In this document: positions 18,434 to 25,813 of the stretch, piece by piece
Layout of the letters: each line of letters begins with the position of its first letter
How positions within the stretch are numbered: the stretch's first letter is position 1
Origin: Bacillus infantis NRRL B-14911
GTDB taxonomy: Bacteria; Bacillota; Bacilli; Bacillales; Cytobacillaceae
Assembly (NCBI RefSeq): GCF_000473245.1
Contig: NC_022524.1
Location: 2,814,501 to 2,878,500 of the forward strand
Reading direction: 5' to 3'
DNA: 64,000 nt
The notes under the pieces: generated by a model
The model's input: only the letters and a program-made list of their open reading frames with translations
The model's database searches: none
What the model was told of the DNA's origin: nothing
Position numbers and translations under genes: made by a program

Positions 18434-18486
18434 ATTATATATATGCAGAAACAGATTTTCACAGAGTTATGTAAGAAAATCTGACA
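18434..18486 (-). promoter_or_regulatory. tnrA promoter with consensus TnrA box
   Basis: The TnrA/GlnR box is at 18470-18486: TGTAA, seven bases, TGACA, an exact match to TGTNA-N7-TNACA. On the minus strand a TATAAT -10 lies at 18434-18439, which puts the start near 18427 and the box centre near -51, the spacing known for TnrA-activated promoters. The -35 is poor, as expected for an activated promoter. This supports positive autoregulation. Confidence 0.8.
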
Positions 18487-18511
18487 TTAATTAACCCTTT
18501 TATGAAAAAAC

Positions 18512-18528
18512 AGGAAGATTTTCTTACA
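18512..18528 (+). promoter_or_regulatory. Degenerate second TnrA/GlnR half-site
   Basis: The 3' half TTACA is exact, the 5' half is AGGAA instead of TGTNA, with seven bases between. It lies about 50-55 bp upstream of a TATAAA at 18563 that could serve the small divergent genes. Confidence 0.3.
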
Positions 18529-18592
18529 AAGCAAATGAAATTTCTCATGTTTTTTTCTACACTATAAAAAACGAAAGAAAGGATGAGGGCCG

Positions 18593-18754
18593 GTGCCATT
18601 TCTTCGCGAGGCAGTTGAGAAAAAGAAGAAGTATTTCATTCAGTTGCTCGTTAAAGGCGGTTTGCTCGATTCTTATGTAAAATCATTGACGCTGACAGAA
18701 CTTGAGGGAGAATATAAGAAACTGCAAAGAGAAAAGGGTCTGGACAAAAGTTGA
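18593..18754 (+). CDS. Small FbpA/YkzB-family protein
   Basis: 53-residue basic protein starting with GTG at 18593 behind AGGATGAGG. The pattern LREAVEKKKKYFIQLLVKGG then LTLTELEGEYKKLQREK matches the small family Pfam calls Fur-regulated basic protein A. No Fur box is visible nearby. Its place, divergent from tnrA across a TnrA box, is that of B. subtilis ykzB, first gene of the ykzB-ykoL operon controlled by TnrA and PhoP. Identity with ykzB rests on family and position; the function is unknown. Confidence 0.7.
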   Translation: MPFLREAVEKKKKYFIQLLVKGGLLDSYVKSLTLTELEGEYKKLQREKGLDKS

Positions 18755-18770
18755 ACCGGAGGGGAAATGG

Positions 18771-18905
18771 ATGGAAAGAGAAGCAGCCGAACTTGCGAAG
18801 AAAATCATAGAACTGGATCTGCTCCGTGATGAGATCTGGGAAGTGCTCGCCGAACTTGCAGGTGAACGTGCCCATGAATTGCTCCGAATGGCTCAGAACA
18901 GCTGA
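18771..18905 (+). CDS. Small acidic helical protein, in the ykoL position
   Basis: 44-residue ORF from the ATG at 18771 with GGAGGGG about 8 bp before it, starting 16 bp after the preceding small gene. The sequence is Glu/Leu/Ala-rich (MEREAAELAKKIIELDLLRD, then EIWEVLAELAGERAHELLRM) and would fold as one or two amphipathic helices. No domain is recognised. It could match B. subtilis ykoL by position, but I cannot confirm sequence similarity. Confidence 0.6.
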   Translation: MEREAAELAKKIIELDLLRDEIWEVLAELAGERAHELLRMAQNS

Positions 18906-18983
18906 GGAAACCTAATATCTGATTGAAAATGGATGTTAAGGTAAGTGCAGAAATCTTCTTGGAAGTGGTATAGGAGTGGTATA

Positions 18984-18996
18984 GGTGCCTGTCACC
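18984..18996. repeat. REP-like palindromic element
   Basis: GGTGCCTGTCACC, with GGTG/CACC arms, resembles a short dispersed palindrome common between genes in Bacillaceae genomes (recollection, not searched). A direct GGTATAGGAGTGGTATAGG repeat precedes it. Confidence 0.4.
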
Positions 18997-19009
18997 CGCA
19001 ATTGAAAAA

Positions 19010-19031
19010 AAAGCCCGCTGCCGCGGGCTTT
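19010..19031. terminator. Terminator between small genes and GNAT gene
   Basis: AAAGCCCGC / GCGGGCTTT stem with a four-base loop, preceded by an A tract and followed by a T-rich stretch. It could serve both the upstream plus-strand small genes and the minus-strand GNAT gene that ends at 19053. Confidence 0.8.
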
Positions 19032-19052
19032 CTCTATTTTTTAGTGCTGCTT

Positions 19053-19724
19053 TTACAATGGCAGCAGTTCGATTGTTTCTTTATTCTTCAATCCTTCAAC
19101 CATTGCGAGCCATTCGGCAGGCTTGTTGGAAAGGACGCTGTAATAAGTTTCAAGAAAATCTGCAGCAAGGGCTGCAGGTATTTCCTGCGTTTCTTCATTT
19201 GCCGGCATGAAGCATAGATCAAGACCTTTCACCGCTTCACCGTCATTCTTCCATGATGGGTGTACATATTCAAAACTCAGACGTCTGTACCCCAGATGTG
19301 AGAGCACTTCCCGGCGGACAAACGGATTCATCGCCTTCACTCCGCCAAACTCATGGCTGCCGGCCTGATAAGGGTCATAAATTTCTGCAAACATCCCAAA
19401 AAGCTCTTTGCCATTTTCCCTTGCAAGCCCTTCAAGGTCTTTCTGCCTGTTAACTGCAAGAAAGCGCCCGATGCTCAGGCCCGGCTTGCCGATGATGGTA
19501 AAATCGGTCATGGCGATATTCCAGTCAGGATAATAGCGGTATTCTGTTGCGCCTACGGCTTCGCCGTCTTCAAGGGCAATAAACACCCTGATGCCGGGAT
19601 CCTCGAGCGGTTCTTTCCACAATTCATATTCCAGCACCTCTTCCGGAGGGAAAACGTCCTTCATTAAATTATGCATCTTGACAAATAATGGATCTTCAAT
19701 ACTTGTAATGCGGATATACTCCAT
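19053..19724 (-). CDS. GNAT-like acetyltransferase-fold protein
   Basis: 223-residue protein beginning at the ATG at 19724, with GGAG about 8 bp upstream (frame open to 19733). The order of elements MHNLMKDVFPPEE, RVFIALEDGEAVGATEYRYY, NIAMTDFTIIGKPGLSIGRFL resembles a GNAT fold, but the usual RxxGxG/A acetyl-CoA loop is not obvious. It follows another GNAT gene and a nitrilase gene, with 20 bp before it, and may be co-transcribed with them. Substrate unknown. Confidence 0.65.
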   Translation of the reverse strand: MEYIRITSIEDPLFVKMHNLMKDVFPPEEVLEYELWKEPLEDPGIRVFIALEDGEAVGATEYRYYPDWNIAMTDFTIIGKPGLSIGRFLAVNRQKDLEGLARENGKELFGMFAEIYDPYQAGSHEFGGVKAMNPFVRREVLSHLGYRRLSFEYVHPSWKNDGEAVKGLDLCFMPANEETQEIPAALAADFLETYYSVLSNKPAEWLAMVEGLKNKETIELLPL

Positions 19725-19744
19725 CTGACACACTCCAAAAATAG

Positions 19745-20422
19745 TTATTTATTCTCCTGTAAAAAAGGATTTCTCCATTCCATCAGGCAGGCATAATTCA
19801 AGGACTCCCCGTCCTCCAGGTAACCGGACACCAGAGCAATCGGGACCCGCCCGCATCCCAGGAGAAATGAAAGGACCGGGTCCTTCAGTTCTCCTGCTGT
19901 AACCTTCCGGACATATTCTTCAGGGCTCATGAGCGCTGCATGCTTATGATAGCCCGGCATGCGCCCTCCCCCAAGCAGCCGCTCCAGCCCAAGGCCAATG
20001 ACCGTATGATACATAGCCTGCATCAGAATCTTGCCCAGGCCGAGCTTACGGTATTTTGGCCGGATGCTGATATCCACGATATATAAAGTATTTCCATTCG
20101 GATTATGATTGCGGATATACCCTCCGTCTGTCACTTCTTCCCATGTGTGGGAAGGTGAAGAAGGGTCGAACTGCACGAGAAGCCCTGTCATTGAGCCGGC
20201 AAGCTCGCCATCAACCTCTATGCAGAGTGCACCTTCCGGAAAGAGAGAAACATGGTTTTCCAGCTGTTCCCTGTTCCACCACAGTTCTTCTGGAAAAGGA
20301 GGCGGAAAGCATTCCGCCTGGATGCTGATCAGCTCAGGAAAATCTTTTCTTTGATAGTTCCTGACTGCCGCCTGCAGCATCTTTTCACCATCTCGAACAT
20401 AGAAACGGCTTTCGTATTCCAT
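19745..20422 (-). CDS. GNAT family N-acetyltransferase (YhcX N-domain-like)
   Basis: 225-residue GNAT protein. The acetyl-CoA motif RPKYRKLGLGKILMQAMYH is clear and follows the beta strand NTLYIVDISI; AECFPPPFPEELWW near the N-terminus is distinctive. In B. subtilis YhcX a comparable GNAT domain is fused to a carbon-nitrogen hydrolase domain. Here the hydrolase is a separate gene ending 4 bp upstream. This points to a two-subunit or two-step function of the same pair. Substrate unknown. Confidence 0.82.
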   Translation of the reverse strand: MEYESRFYVRDGEKMLQAAVRNYQRKDFPELISIQAECFPPPFPEELWWNREQLENHVSLFPEGALCIEVDGELAGSMTGLLVQFDPSSPSHTWEEVTDGGYIRNHNPNGNTLYIVDISIRPKYRKLGLGKILMQAMYHTVIGLGLERLLGGGRMPGYHKHAALMSPEEYVRKVTAGELKDPVLSFLLGCGRVPIALVSGYLEDGESLNYACLMEWRNPFLQENK

Positions 20423-20426
20423 ACTC

Positions 20427-21302
20427 TCAGCCTTCTATCCCGGTATTTTCCCAGTCTGTATACAGGTCACTGCGCCTGTCGCGCCAGGTTGTCACTGAAC
20501 CTCTTTCCCTCACTTCGTAAAGCAGGCTCAAATCAAGGTCAGCAGTTACGATCATGTCATTATTAAGCTCGCCTTCAGCCATGATACCCTTAGGCGGAAA
20601 CGGAACATCATTAGGCGTCAGCACTGCGGCCTGCCCGAAGTTGGCGCGCATGAAGTCAACTGTAGGAAGAGATCCGACAGTGCCAGTCACAACTACATAT
20701 ACCTGGTTTTCAATCGCCCTTGCATGGCTGGTATAGCGGACACGGTGGAAGCCATGGCGGTCATCTGTGCAGGAAGGACAGAAAATCACATCCGCCCCTT
20801 TCGCTTTCGCCATCCTGACGATTTCAGGAAACTCAATATCATAGCAAGTGAGGACCGCAATGCGCCCTTTATCTGTATCAAAGACACTGAGGCCGTCTCC
20901 CTGGGACATATTCCATTCATGTACCTCTGTCGGTGTAATATGGAGCTTTGCCTGCTCCCCTATCCTGCCGTCCGGATAGAACAGGTGGGCCACATTGTAT
21001 AATTTTCCATTTCGGCTGACAACATGGGTGCCTCCGATGATATGCATCCCTGTTTCAATTGCGAAACGGGAAAACAGCTCCCTGTATTGATCCGTAAACC
21101 CTGGGAGTTCATTGATGGTCAGCCTTGTTCCCTGCTCACTCCCGATTGACAGAAGCTGCGTTGTGAAAAACTCTGGAAACAGGACGAACTCTGATCCATA
21201 TTCCTGTGCTGTTTTTATATAATGTTCACACTGGTCAGCAAAGTCCTGGAATGAACGAATAGTATGCAGGTGGTATTGAACTGCAGAAACTCTTAATTTC
21301 AT
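20427..21302 (-). CDS. Carbon-nitrogen hydrolase (nitrilase superfamily), YhcX C-domain-like
   Basis: 291-residue nitrilase-superfamily amidase. The catalytic triad is readable: Glu in VLFPEFFTTQ, Lys in AKLHITPTEV and the Cys nucleophile in VLTCYDIEFPE. Members hydrolyse amides or nitriles; the close YhcX type acts on an unknown substrate together with a GNAT domain. The first gene of a probable three-gene unit with the two GNAT genes. AGGGGG lies about 8 bp before the ATG, and a perfect palindrome at 21331-21347 sits in the leader. Confidence 0.88.
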   Translation of the reverse strand: MKLRVSAVQYHLHTIRSFQDFADQCEHYIKTAQEYGSEFVLFPEFFTTQLLSIGSEQGTRLTINELPGFTDQYRELFSRFAIETGMHIIGGTHVVSRNGKLYNVAHLFYPDGRIGEQAKLHITPTEVHEWNMSQGDGLSVFDTDKGRIAVLTCYDIEFPEIVRMAKAKGADVIFCPSCTDDRHGFHRVRYTSHARAIENQVYVVVTGTVGSLPTVDFMRANFGQAAVLTPNDVPFPPKGIMAEGELNNDMIVTADLDLSLLYEVRERGSVTTWRDRRSDLYTDWENTGIEG

Positions 21303-21330
21303 AAAAAAAACCCCCTAAAAATTGATGGGC

Positions 21331-21347
21331 TAGTGCACGCTGCACTA
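21331..21347. promoter_or_regulatory. Perfect palindrome in the nitrilase/GGDEF-EAL divergent gap
   Basis: TAGTGCA-CGC-TGCACTA: seven-base perfect arms with a three-base centre, 29-45 bp upstream of the nitrilase start. On the plus strand it is followed by TCTTTTT, but no plus-strand gene precedes it, so an operator is more likely than a terminator. Confidence 0.5.
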
Positions 21348-21569
21348 TCTTTTTGATTATGGAATATTTTTTGATTTTTAACAAGTACTCACTTTGAAGT
21401 AAGTTGGTTACTTCTCTGTAACTATCCTTCTTCTCCACCTGTTGAAGGCTCTGCAGAATACATCTCTATTATTTTCAATAAAAGTCCTGTGCCAATCGTC
21501 CCGGCGCTCTTTTACCTGATATAATAAAATATACCTAAATGTAGTAACTATATCTGGAGGAGGGGCATC

Positions 21570-23951
21570 TTGGTCTCGCTTAATAACCTGCAATATTTTT
21601 ATGCTCTGCTCGGAATTATTTTTTCCATCATTAATTGTTCTCTTTTACTCCGCTCAGTCAGGAAATCCTCGAATTCGAAGGGCAATACATCAGATCATCT
21701 TCTGAGAGATGCCTCAATCATTGGCATTACCTTTTTCCTGACAAACTTGTTTGTTGTTCTTGCTTTGAATGCCAAAGTCGATGCAGTCGATTTCTTTTTT
21801 TATTTTCTATATTTCCTTTTCAGCTGTATCGGAGGCAGTTTCCTGGCCATTAAGATGGGCATCAAGAAACAGCTGGGAACGGGTTTGTATCTGCTTGCCG
21901 GCTTTATGATTACCAGTATCATACTGCTCGCTGATTATTCTGCCGTTTTTATTCTGTTTCACCATGATTTACATTTGAATCTGCCGCTCGTTTTAATGAC
22001 CGGCCTAATCACTCTAGGGATATCCTTTTCATCCCTCCGCTTCCTCCTGCAGCTGAGCAAGGAGCCTGAAAACAGCAGTAGCAGGCGGTGGGAGCTGATC
22101 GGAAGCCTGGCAGCTGGCCTGGCACTGTCCGGCATCCCGTATCTGACTGCCATTTCGGCTGTTGGCATCCAGAGCGGTTATTTTAATGAGCTGTTCTTAT
22201 TCCCATATGCAGTGGAGATCCTGGCAATGACTACGCTCGCCATCGTACCGGACCTGTTCGGCGAATACAGGAATACCGTCAACGAAACGAGGCTTGAGAA
22301 AAGCGAGCAGCATTTCAGCTCGCTGTTTGATTCCAATCCCGATTCAGTATTCTCCATCAATCTGGAGGGCCGCTTTATTTCGGTTAATAAAATGGCGGAA
22401 AAACTGACCGGCTATACAGAAGCGGAGCTGCTTCAAATGACTTTCATTCCATTGATCTTTGAAAAGGATATCTCCAGGACGCTGGATTACTTTTTGCAAG
22501 CGAAGGAGGGAATCCCTTCTGAGTTTGAGGTCACTATGCAGCGGAAAGATGGAATCTCCGCTATTGTAAGGATTATTGCTGTTCCTATCGTTCTGCAAAA
22601 AGAAGTCATTGGCGTATATGGAATTGCTAAGGATATAACGGAAATCATTCAAAGCCAGGAAAGGATCCGGCATCTAGTCAATCATGATGAATTGACGGAC
22701 CACTATAATTCCAGAAAGTTCATTTATGAAGCAGACAAGGTCATTGCAGAAGGGAGTCCTGTCTCAATCCTCAGCATTGAAATCGGCCGCATCAGGAGTA
22801 TCAGGGAGGTTTTTGGGATAAAGGAGGGCGACGGGCTCCTAAGAGAGGCATCTTCAAGGCTGAAGAATGCCTTTGGCGAGAGCGCCCTGTTCGGCAGGCT
22901 GAATGGCGATGAGTTCGCTCTCCTGATCAGGGAAAATCTGGACCTCGAGAAAGCAGCAGGGCTAATTGAAAGAGCCTTTGCCGAACCCTTCACGGTGGAT
23001 GATCATGAAATCTTCCTTGAGTGTTCGATTGGCGCTGCCATTTTTCCGGATCATGGCAAAGAAGCGTCCGAATTGCTGCGGAATGCCGAAAACGCCAAGA
23101 GGACGGTAAGCAAAAATGATCATGCTTTTTTTGCGCTCTATGAAAGAAAACAGAACCAGCACAGCCTGGAAAAGATCGTTATTGAGAATGAACTGAAAAA
23201 AGCCATTGAAAGTGACGAGCTGATGCTTTACTACCAGCCGAAATATAATATTTTAAAAGAATGCCTAACCGGGTTTGAAGCGCTTGTAAGGTGGAAGCAT
23301 CCACAAAAGGGCATTCTCCCTCCGGGTGTTTTCATACCGGTTGCCGAACAGTCAGGACTGATTGCCGCGCTTGAGCTTTGGGTGCTGAGAGAAGCATGCT
23401 TTCAGCTGAAGCGATGGCACAGCACAGAACTCATGGGGCTCCCGGTTTCAATTAATCTATCACAAAAATCTTTTTCGAATCCCGGATTGGTTAAAAGCAT
23501 TACCCGCTGCACTGAACAGGCAGGCATCGACCCTTCCCTTCTCGAAATCGAGATCACTGAGAGTCTTGCCATGTTCAACGAGAAGGAAACAATAGAAAAG
23601 CTTCAGTTCCTGAAAAAATACGGAATGAAAATCAGCCTCGATGATTTTGGGACCGGCTACAGCTCTTTAAGCTATATTGATAAACTTCCCATCGATACCA
23701 TTAAAATCGATAAGTCTTTCATAGACAGGCTTGGCGATAATGGAAACGGGCATTCGATGGTGTCTGCCATCATTTCCATGTCTTCCTTTTTAAAGCTGCA
23801 TCTTATTGCTGAGGGTGTAGAAACGAAAGAGCAGGCCGATATGCTGTCCAGGATGGATTGCCATGAAATCCAGGGCTATTATTTCAGCCCGCCGAAGCCT
23901 GCCGCAGAAATCGAAAGAGAGTTTGGAGGAAAGAAAGCGCGGATAATATAG
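21570..23951 (+). CDS. Membrane PAS-GGDEF-EAL c-di-GMP phosphodiesterase (YkoW-like)
   Basis: 793 residues, started by TTG at 21570 behind GGAGGAGG. About seven N-terminal membrane helices (1-235) resemble the layout of MHYT sensors such as B. subtilis YkoW, but canonical M-H-Y-T motifs are not clear. A PAS domain (about 245-365) follows, then GGDEF (about 370-525) and EAL (about 545-785). The GGDEF motif reads NGDEF, and the metal-binding Asp segment is IEIGRI, so cyclase activity is doubtful. The EAL domain keeps FEALVRWKHP, INLSQKSF, EITES, DDFGTGYSS, KIDKSFI, EGVET and QGYYFSPP, so it should hydrolyse c-di-GMP. Single gene with its own terminator. Confidence 0.9.
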   Translation: MVSLNNLQYFYALLGIIFSIINCSLLLRSVRKSSNSKGNTSDHLLRDASIIGITFFLTNLFVVLALNAKVDAVDFFFYFLYFLFSCIGGSFLAIKMGIKKQLGTGLYLLAGFMITSIILLADYSAVFILFHHDLHLNLPLVLMTGLITLGISFSSLRFLLQLSKEPENSSSRRWELIGSLAAGLALSGIPYLTAISAVGIQSGYFNELFLFPYAVEILAMTTLAIVPDLFGEYRNTVNETRLEKSEQHFSSLFDSNPDSVFSINLEGRFISVNKMAEKLTGYTEAELLQMTFIPLIFEKDISRTLDYFLQAKEGIPSEFEVTMQRKDGISAIVRIIAVPIVLQKEVIGVYGIAKDITEIIQSQERIRHLVNHDELTDHYNSRKFIYEADKVIAEGSPVSILSIEIGRIRSIREVFGIKEGDGLLREASSRLKNAFGESALFGRLNGDEFALLIRENLDLEKAAGLIERAFAEPFTVDDHEIFLECSIGAAIFPDHGKEASELLRNAENAKRTVSKNDHAFFALYERKQNQHSLEKIVIENELKKAIESDELMLYYQPKYNILKECLTGFEALVRWKHPQKGILPPGVFIPVAEQSGLIAALELWVLREACFQLKRWHSTELMGLPVSINLSQKSFSNPGLVKSITRCTEQAGIDPSLLEIEITESLAMFNEKETIEKLQFLKKYGMKISLDDFGTGYSSLSYIDKLPIDTIKIDKSFIDRLGDNGNGHSMVSAIISMSSFLKLHLIAEGVETKEQADMLSRMDCHEIQGYYFSPPKPAAEIEREFGGKKARII

Positions 23952-23957
23952 AAAACG

Positions 23958-23998
23958 AAAAAGAAGCAGCCGGCTATGCGCTTGGCTGCTTCTTTTTT
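23958..23998. terminator. Bidirectional terminator after the GGDEF-EAL gene
   Basis: AAAAAGAAGCAGCC (23958-23971) pairs with GGCTGCTTCTTTTT (23984-23997). It also serves the convergent ABC transporter gene ending at 24011. Confidence 0.9.
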
Positions 23999-24010
23999 AT
24001 GAAGATCTGA

Positions 24011-25726
24011 TTACTGCTGGTACTGAACCTGATGAAGGCCGGCGAAAATGCCGCCTTTCGCGAGCAGTTCATCGTGCCCTCCCTGCTCCGCAATCCCGTC
24101 TTCTGTCACAACAACGATCCGGTCTGCATTGCGGATGGTTGCCAAACGGTGTGCGATTACGAGCGTCGTCCGATTTTGTGCAAGCTCTGAAAGGGCCTTC
24201 TGAATGATCATTTCCGTTTCAGTATCAAGGGCCGATGTGGCTTCGTCCAAAATCAGGATTGGCGGATTCTTCAGGAACATCCTTGCTATCGCAATCCTTT
24301 GCTTTTGCCCGCCGGATAATTTGAGTCCCCGTTCGCCGATCTGAGTTTCATACCCGTCAGGCAGGGAATGGATAAATCCTTCCAGATGGGCACGCTTGGC
24401 GGCTGACCGGATCTGCTCCTCAGATGCATCCAGCATGCCATAAGCGATATTCTCCTTTAAAGTTCCGGTGAAGAGAAATACATCCTGCTGGACGATCCCG
24501 ATCTGCTTCCGCAAGGATGATTGGGTCATATCCCGGATATCCATGCCGTCAATGGTGATGCTTCCTCCATTCACATCATAAAATCTCGGGATCAGCGAGC
24601 AAATGGTTGTTTTCCCCGCCCCTGAAGGCCCGACAAAAGCCACCGTTTCCCCTGCCCTAATGGTAAGGTCGATGTCTTTCAGCACCTGTTTGCTGTCATC
24701 ATAGCTGAACGAAACATTGTCCAAAGCGATATTCCCCTTAAGGGAAGCCACTTCAATAGCGTCGGGAGCATCCTTTATTTCCGGTTCTGTATCCAGGAGT
24801 TCCATGAACCGCTTGAATCCTGCCATCCCTTTCGGATAAAGCTCCATCAGGGCACTGATTTTATCAATCGGCTTGAAAAGGACATTCACATACAGAACGA
24901 ATCCGACGAGCTCGCCATAGGACAGCTGGTTTTGGTAGCTAAGCCATGCCCCGAGAACAAGGACGATAAGCACCATCATCCTTGTCATCATATAAATGCC
25001 TGATGAGCTGTAGGACATGATTTTATATGCGGCAAGCTTTGCTTTACGGAATTTCCGGTTATTGACAGAGAAGCGGGAGATTTCAAAGTCTTCGTTGGTG
25101 AATGACTGGACAACGCGGACTCCGGAGACACTGTCCTCTACCCTGGCATTGACATCAGCTATGTCGCTGTACATCTGCTTCCAGGCTTTGTTCATCCTGA
25201 TATTGCAGAAAGTGATCAGCCATACGAGGAATGGCACGATCAGGATCGTTACGAGAGCAAGCTTCACATTGATGGTCAGCATGATCCAGAAGGCCCCGAC
25301 AAAGGTCATGATGGCAATGAACAGATCCTCCGGCCCATGATGGGCAAGCTCGCCGATATCGAAAAGGTCATTCGTTATCCGGCTCATAATATGCCCTGTT
25401 TTGGTGTTGTCAAAAAATCGGAAAGACTGCCTTTGGACATGTGTGAACAGCTGATGGCGCATATCTGTTTCAATGTTGATGCCCAGCTTATGGCCCCAGT
25501 AATTGACGATATACTGCAGGAAAGTGCTCGCTATATATAAAGCCAGCAGACCTGCACTGACTGAAACTATCATCGACCAGTTGCCGCTTGGCAGGAGCTT
25601 ATCGATAAACCATTGTACAGCAAGGGGGAAGGCAAGCTCCAGAAGGGCGACTATGACGGCCGAACTGAAATCGAGCGTAAATAGTTTTTTATGAGGTATA
25701 TAATATGAAAAAAAGCGTTTTAGCAT
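24011..25726 (-). CDS. ABC exporter, fused permease and ATPase (type IV/multidrug type)
   Basis: 571-residue half-transporter. The six-helix membrane domain (about 1-310) includes the loop FRFFDNTKTGHIMSRITND. The nucleotide-binding domain has Walker A GPSGAGKTT, the Q loop QQDVFLFTG, the signature KLSGGQKQRIAIAR, Walker B ILILDEATSALD and the H loop IAHRLAT. It works as a homodimer or with a partner; none is adjacent. It resembles B. subtilis YgaD-type exporters of lipids or drugs; the substrate cannot be told from sequence. Confidence 0.92.
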   Translation of the reverse strand: MLKRFFSYYIPHKKLFTLDFSSAVIVALLELAFPLAVQWFIDKLLPSGNWSMIVSVSAGLLALYIASTFLQYIVNYWGHKLGINIETDMRHQLFTHVQRQSFRFFDNTKTGHIMSRITNDLFDIGELAHHGPEDLFIAIMTFVGAFWIMLTINVKLALVTILIVPFLVWLITFCNIRMNKAWKQMYSDIADVNARVEDSVSGVRVVQSFTNEDFEISRFSVNNRKFRKAKLAAYKIMSYSSSGIYMMTRMMVLIVLVLGAWLSYQNQLSYGELVGFVLYVNVLFKPIDKISALMELYPKGMAGFKRFMELLDTEPEIKDAPDAIEVASLKGNIALDNVSFSYDDSKQVLKDIDLTIRAGETVAFVGPSGAGKTTICSLIPRFYDVNGGSITIDGMDIRDMTQSSLRKQIGIVQQDVFLFTGTLKENIAYGMLDASEEQIRSAAKRAHLEGFIHSLPDGYETQIGERGLKLSGGQKQRIAIARMFLKNPPILILDEATSALDTETEMIIQKALSELAQNRTTLVIAHRLATIRNADRIVVVTEDGIAEQGGHDELLAKGGIFAGLHQVQYQQ

Positions 25727-25813
25727 CTTTCTTTTTCTCCTTTTCGTGGTGCATCTTCAAATACAGCATGCTGCGGAGCAGGATCTGCCAGCGCCGCAGC
25801 ATTGCGCAATCTA

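Noticed and set aside
21408-21593. 61-codon minus-strand ORF across the GGDEF-EAL gene start
   Set aside because: It overlaps the ribosome site and start of a well-supported gene and has no homology features.
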